From Rhodospirillales bacterium (lineage in GTDB: Bacteria; Pseudomonadota; Alphaproteobacteria; Micavibrionales; UBA2020), in assembly GCA_023266795.1 (NCBI GenBank), contig JAHFPI010000059.1:1-10372 (forward strand): a stretch of 10,372 nt of DNA, written 5' to 3'. Below the pieces are notes generated by a model. That model did not search any database. It saw nothing but the letters and a program-made list of their open reading frames with translations, and had not been told where the DNA came from. Positions within the stretch are counted from its first letter, which is position 1; the number at the start of each line of letters is the position of its first letter. A program made the translations under genes and the position numbers. Shown in pieces: positions 6,967 through 10,372 of the stretch.

Positions 6967-8901
6967 ATGTCTTTCAGGTCAGACATCAACGGCCTCCGCG
7001 CCCTCGCCGTCCTCGCCGTCCTCTTTTATCACTTTGGCGTTCCGGGTTTCGGCGGCGGCTATGTCGGCGTTGACGTCTTTTTTGTCATCTCGGGATTCCT
7101 GATGACAAAGATTATTTGCACGAAACTGGCAGCGGGGCAGTTCAGCCTGAGCGGCTTTTATGCGGCGCGGGCGCGGCGTATCCTGCCCGCCCTCGCCGTA
7201 CTGGTTGCCTTTCTGCTGGTAGGCGGCGCTCTTTACCTGCCTCCGGTTGATTATAAACTGTTCGGCTGGCAGGCGTTTTCCGCACTCGGCTTTTTTTCCA
7301 ATATAGTTTTCTCCCATCGCGGGGATTATTTTGACACGTCCTCGCAGGAAAAATGGCTGCTGCATACCTGGTCCCTGTCGGTGGAATGGCAGTTCTACGT
7401 TCTCCTGCCGCTATGCCTGATGGGGCTGCAAAAATTCAGGCGCGGGCGGTTCCTGAAACGGGGGGTCATCTCCGTTTTCATCATATCCCTGATATTGTCC
7501 GTCGCGGGCACGCCGCTGCAGCCGACGGCGGCGTTTTTCCTGCTGCCGACACGGGCGTGGGAGCTGCTGGCCGGAGGGTTGGTCTTTTTATACGGTGCGC
7601 GGCTCGCCAAAATTCCCCGCCTGTCCGAAGTTGGCCTTGCCTGTATTCTTGCCGCCGCCTGTTTTTATTCCGGCGAGCTGGATTTCCCCGGCGTCTGGGC
7701 GGTGCTACCGGCAGCGGGCACAGCCCTTGTAATCGCCGCGCAATCAAAAAACGCGCTGCTGGACAACCGCGCAGCGCAGTTTTTTGGTAATATCTCATAC
7801 TCTCTCTACCTGTGGCACTGGCCCGTCATGGTCGGCGCCCGATATTTCGATGTTCCTTTTACGCCGCTTTACATTACTTTATTGCTGGGTGTTGCCGTCA
7901 TGTTGGCAAAAGTCTCCTGCGTGCTCGTTGAAGAGCCCTTCCGCCACACGCAGCGGCATGCCGCTTATAATCTTGGCGCCTACGCGCTCGTCGCCCTGTT
8001 CACCTGCCTGATATTTTTTTTCGACGGCCTGCCCTCACGTGTTCCGGCTGACGTGCTGGCCGCTGCTGCGGCTGCGGGGGAAGAATCCGTTCCCAAACAT
8101 GGCCACTGCCAGTTTGATTACAAGAAAAGCAATACCCCGCCCGACTGCATGATCGGCACAGAATCCGTTCCCTCCGCCGTCATCTGGGGAGACTCGCATG
8201 TGAACGCGCTGGCGCCGGCTCTCGGGGAATCCCTGACAGAGAACGGACGCAGCGCTTTTTTATACAGCTACGCCGGCTGCCCGCCCGTTCTGGACGCCAT
8301 TCTCGCCACCAAATGGAAAAAAGACCGCTGCAAAATCATTAATCAGGCCACCTACGACAAAACGATTACCGACCCGCATATCCGCGATGTGTTCATGGTT
8401 GGCCGCTGGTCGCTTTATTTGCAGGGGTATAACGAAAAGGGCGGCCCGCATCCCTACGTCGTTTTTGATGAAAACACGCCCGCTAACAAAGATACTCTTG
8501 CAGAGAGATCGCGGCAATATTCCCAAAAAATTGTTGAAACCCTGTGCGCCCTGACAGCGCATGGAAAAAATGTTTACGCCCTCGCTCCCGTCCCCGAAAT
8601 GGGCCGGAACGTCCCCGCCACGCTGGCAAAATCCCGCCTGATCTATCACGAAGATGCCAGCGTTGACATTGCCCCGCAGGACTACGCGCAGAGAAACGCC
8701 CCCGTACTGGCAGCGCTCGCAAAGGCCGCCAAAGAATGCCGCGTTCACATCCTCGATCCGCAGCCCCTTCTTTGCAGCACAACGGCCTGTTCAGGCATCC
8801 GCGACGGCCAATCCCTTTACACTGACGACAACCATCTGGGCGCCTTGGGCAACCGCCTTGTCAAACCGCTGTTCGTCAGGGCGCTGCAAAAGCGCTCCTA
8901 G
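6967..8901 (+). CDS. Acyltransferase 3 (OafA/YrhL-like) with C-terminal SGNH domain
   Basis: Proteins of this kind move acyl groups, often acetyl, across the inner membrane and attach them to a surface glycan such as O-antigen or exopolysaccharide. Residues 1-350 form the multi-span AT3 domain. It has the N-terminal RSDINGLRALAVLAV block (4-18), catalytic His22 in YHFGV, GGYVGVDVFFVISGF (30-44), RARRILPAL (68-76), WSLSVEWQFY (135-144) and LWHWP (282-286). A linker leads to a periplasmic SGNH domain with GDSH (408-411, nucleophile Ser410), the VGRWSLY block (478-484) and the catalytic D-x-x-H at Asp620 and His623. At 644 residues it is a normal length for the fused form. The gap to the CDF gene is 9 bases with no clear ribosome binding site, which fits coupling. 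The acceptor glycan cannot be inferred, as no glycan biosynthesis gene is in view. Confidence 0.93.
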   Translation: MSFRSDINGLRALAVLAVLFYHFGVPGFGGGYVGVDVFFVISGFLMTKIICTKLAAGQFSLSGFYAARARRILPALAVLVAFLLVGGALYLPPVDYKLFGWQAFSALGFFSNIVFSHRGDYFDTSSQEKWLLHTWSLSVEWQFYVLLPLCLMGLQKFRRGRFLKRGVISVFIISLILSVAGTPLQPTAAFFLLPTRAWELLAGGLVFLYGARLAKIPRLSEVGLACILAAACFYSGELDFPGVWAVLPAAGTALVIAAQSKNALLDNRAAQFFGNISYSLYLWHWPVMVGARYFDVPFTPLYITLLLGVAVMLAKVSCVLVEEPFRHTQRHAAYNLGAYALVALFTCLIFFFDGLPSRVPADVLAAAAAAGEESVPKHGHCQFDYKKSNTPPDCMIGTESVPSAVIWGDSHVNALAPALGESLTENGRSAFLYSYAGCPPVLDAILATKWKKDRCKIINQATYDKTITDPHIRDVFMVGRWSLYLQGYNEKGGPHPYVVFDENTPANKDTLAERSRQYSQKIVETLCALTAHGKNVYALAPVPEMGRNVPATLAKSRLIYHEDASVDIAPQDYAQRNAPVLAALAKAAKECRVHILDPQPLLCSTTACSGIRDGQSLYTDDNHLGALGNRLVKPLFVRALQKRS

Positions 8902-10301
8902 CTGATCGCCATGTTCGTGGAAATCGTCAGGGTGGCGCGCAGGCCGGGGTGATTGTCCTCCAGCACCAGCGTCCCGTGATGCAGCCCGGCCACGGCATTG
9001 ACAAGACTCAGGCCCAAACCGGTGCCGGGCGTGTTGCGGCTTTCATCGACCCTGAAAAAGCGCTCTTTGGCCTTGTCGAGAAAGCGCTCCGGAATGCCGG
9101 GGCCGTTATCGGCAATGGTCACAATAATGAACTCCCTTTCCTGCCGGAGAGAGACCTCGATCTGCCCGCCCCGGGGCGTGTATTTGACCGCGTTATCCAG
9201 CAGATTGACGATAGCCTGGCTGATGAGCTGTTTATCGCCGATCATCCGCATGGGCCACGCCGGAATATCGGGGATCAGACGTAGAGCCTTTTCTTCCAGC
9301 AGGGCCGCATAAAACTCGATTACGTCTTCCACGGTTTCCGTGACGTTGATCTCGGCGAACAGTTCCGTGCCGGAGCGGGATTCGGCGCGGGCGATATTGA
9401 GGATGTTGTCAAACATTTCGACGATACCGTCCACCCGCGTCACTGCATCGCGGATTTTTTCCTGCGCCTTAGGAGGGATGTCCTTATCATCGATCAGCGC
9501 GCGCAGTTCCAGCCGGTGACGGCTCAGCGGCGTGCGCATGTCGTGCGCAAGGGCATTGGTGGAATCCTTGACGGTGCCGAGCAGCGTGGCAATCCAGTCC
9601 AGCATGCCGTTGATGTTGGCCCCGAGCTTGTCGAACTGGTCGTTGGCGCCGCGTACGCTGACGCGGTATTGCAGCTGCCCGCGCATGACCTTCTCGCAGG
9701 CGCGGTTGATGCGCTGCAGATGGCGATTGATTAGCCAGATCACCATGACGCTGAGGATGAACGACATCAGTAGGGAGAGAAGGATATTGCTGATCGCAAC
9801 GCGCAGCAGGGTATCCCGCAGCAGATCCACGCGCTGCAGATCGTATCCCACCAGCAGCGTGTAGGTTTTATGCTTGTAGGCGTTGAATTTAACCAGAAGA
9901 TGGACGGACGGCTTGTCCGTCCCCTGCGGGATGTAGATTTCCTGCCAGACGGCTTTCGGGTCGATGTCCGGCGGCCACGCGTCGAGGTTTCCGTAGAGGG
10001 ATTTTCCGTCGCGGAACAGCAGGTAAAGCCGCCGGTCGTGCGCATCATCGATAACGGCGCGGACAAGATATTTGGCGTAGGAAGCGCCGTATTTCTCGAT
10101 CCCCTGGTCGATTTCCTCGGCATGGGCATTGATGAGCGCACGGATATCTTCGTAAGTCGTGGAAAGTGACTGGTAGTAGGTCTGCACGCGCAGCACGATC
10201 AGCGTAGTGGACAACGCGATAAAAAAGATCAGCCCGACCCGGAAAGAAAAAGAGCGGAGAAAATTTTTAGTCCTGTTTAGCACTGATCTTGTACCCCGCA
10301 C
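8898..10301 (-). CDS. Sensor histidine kinase, EnvZ-like layout
   Basis: This is an inner-membrane sensor that autophosphorylates and passes phosphate to the response regulator encoded just upstream. In order it has a first membrane segment (about residues 19-39), a ~125-residue periplasmic sensor region with no recognised fold (40-165), a second membrane segment (168-192) and a HAMP linker (192-245). The H-box ALAHDMRTPLSRHR (250-263) carries phospho-acceptor His253. The ATPase domain follows with N-box QAIVNLLDNAVKY (362-374), G1 box IADNGPGIP (396-404), F-box RFFRVDE (414-420) and G2 box GTGLGLSLV (426-434). The start is uncertain. GTG at 10301 gives 467 residues and overlaps the regulator gene by 35 bases. 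A second in-frame GTG at 10283 would be 6 residues shorter and has a GGGG stretch upstream. The signal is unknown. Confidence 0.93.
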   Translation of the reverse strand: MRGTRSVLNRTKNFLRSFSFRVGLIFFIALSTTLIVLRVQTYYQSLSTTYEDIRALINAHAEEIDQGIEKYGASYAKYLVRAVIDDAHDRRLYLLFRDGKSLYGNLDAWPPDIDPKAVWQEIYIPQGTDKPSVHLLVKFNAYKHKTYTLLVGYDLQRVDLLRDTLLRVAISNILLSLLMSFILSVMVIWLINRHLQRINRACEKVMRGQLQYRVSVRGANDQFDKLGANINGMLDWIATLLGTVKDSTNALAHDMRTPLSRHRLELRALIDDKDIPPKAQEKIRDAVTRVDGIVEMFDNILNIARAESRSGTELFAEINVTETVEDVIEFYAALLEEKALRLIPDIPAWPMRMIGDKQLISQAIVNLLDNAVKYTPRGGQIEVSLRQEREFIIVTIADNGPGIPERFLDKAKERFFRVDESRNTPGTGLGLSLVNAVAGLHHGTLVLEDNHPGLRATLTISTNMAIS

Positions 10302-10372
10302 CGCGCACTGTATGAATCAGCTGTTTCTTGGAATCCTTATCCACCTTCTGCCTGAGCTTGCTCATCTGCGCA
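10267..10372 (-). CDS. OmpR/PhoB-type response regulator, C-terminal end only
   Basis: About 34 residues are visible, ending at TAA 10269-10267. They read AQMSKLRQKVD...KKQLIHTVRGAGYKI, the classic recognition-helix and wing end of the OmpR/PhoB winged-helix DNA-binding domain. The receiver domain and start lie beyond the right edge. The gene is upstream of and overlaps the histidine kinase gene, the normal order for a cognate pair, so it is the likely partner that receives phosphate from His253. Confidence 0.9.
   Translation of the reverse strand, partial: AQMSKLRQKVDKDSKKQLIHTVRGAGYKISAKQD

Overview
The window looks like chromosomal DNA from a moderately GC-rich Gram-negative bacterium, most likely an alphaproteobacterium. 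The support is a DUF299-type pyruvate,phosphate dikinase regulator directly upstream of shikimate dehydrogenase, a neighbourhood familiar from alphaproteobacteria, and the style of the OmpR/EnvZ-type pair. The assignment is an inference; no rRNA or other decisive marker is present. I see no tRNA, CRISPR array, insertion sequence or phage gene.

Layout. Positions 1-1188 (minus strand) hold ppsR followed by the start of aroE, with a 4-base overlap. A short divergent intergenic region (1189-1355) carries a good sigma-70 promoter for the rightward gene and a weak candidate for ppsR. Positions 1356-6025 (plus strand) hold two related genes that I do not recognise. The first encodes a 363-residue protein. 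The second encodes a 1145-residue protein whose first ~355 residues are homologous to the whole of the first. The duplication includes the promoters: both genes have TTGCAT, a 17-base spacer and TATAAC or TATACC, with conserved sequence upstream of the -35 box and a similarly placed AAGGAT ribosome binding site. After the large gene, at gaps of only 8 and 9 bases, come a CDF-family metal efflux gene (6034-6957) and an OafA-like acyltransferase with a C-terminal SGNH domain (6967-8901). These three genes probably form one operon read from the promoter at 2520-2548. On the opposite strand, converging on the acyltransferase so that the two stop codons share the bases CTAG, lie a sensor histidine kinase (8898-10301) and the last part of its OmpR-type response regulator (10267 to the window edge).

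How the genes may work together. ppsR and aroE are housekeeping. The two-component pair is an ordinary envelope or stress sensor unit of unknown signal. The interesting part is the paralogous pair. The large protein appears cytoplasmic and has three regions: a conserved helical N-terminal module shared with its neighbour, a helical middle, and a C-terminal region that seems to be built from about six or seven very divergent 50-75-residue beta-beta-beta-helix units, followed by an Ala/Pro/Lys-rich tail. Its operon places it with envelope functions (metal efflux and O-acylation of a surface glycan), but no function can be assigned from sequence alone.
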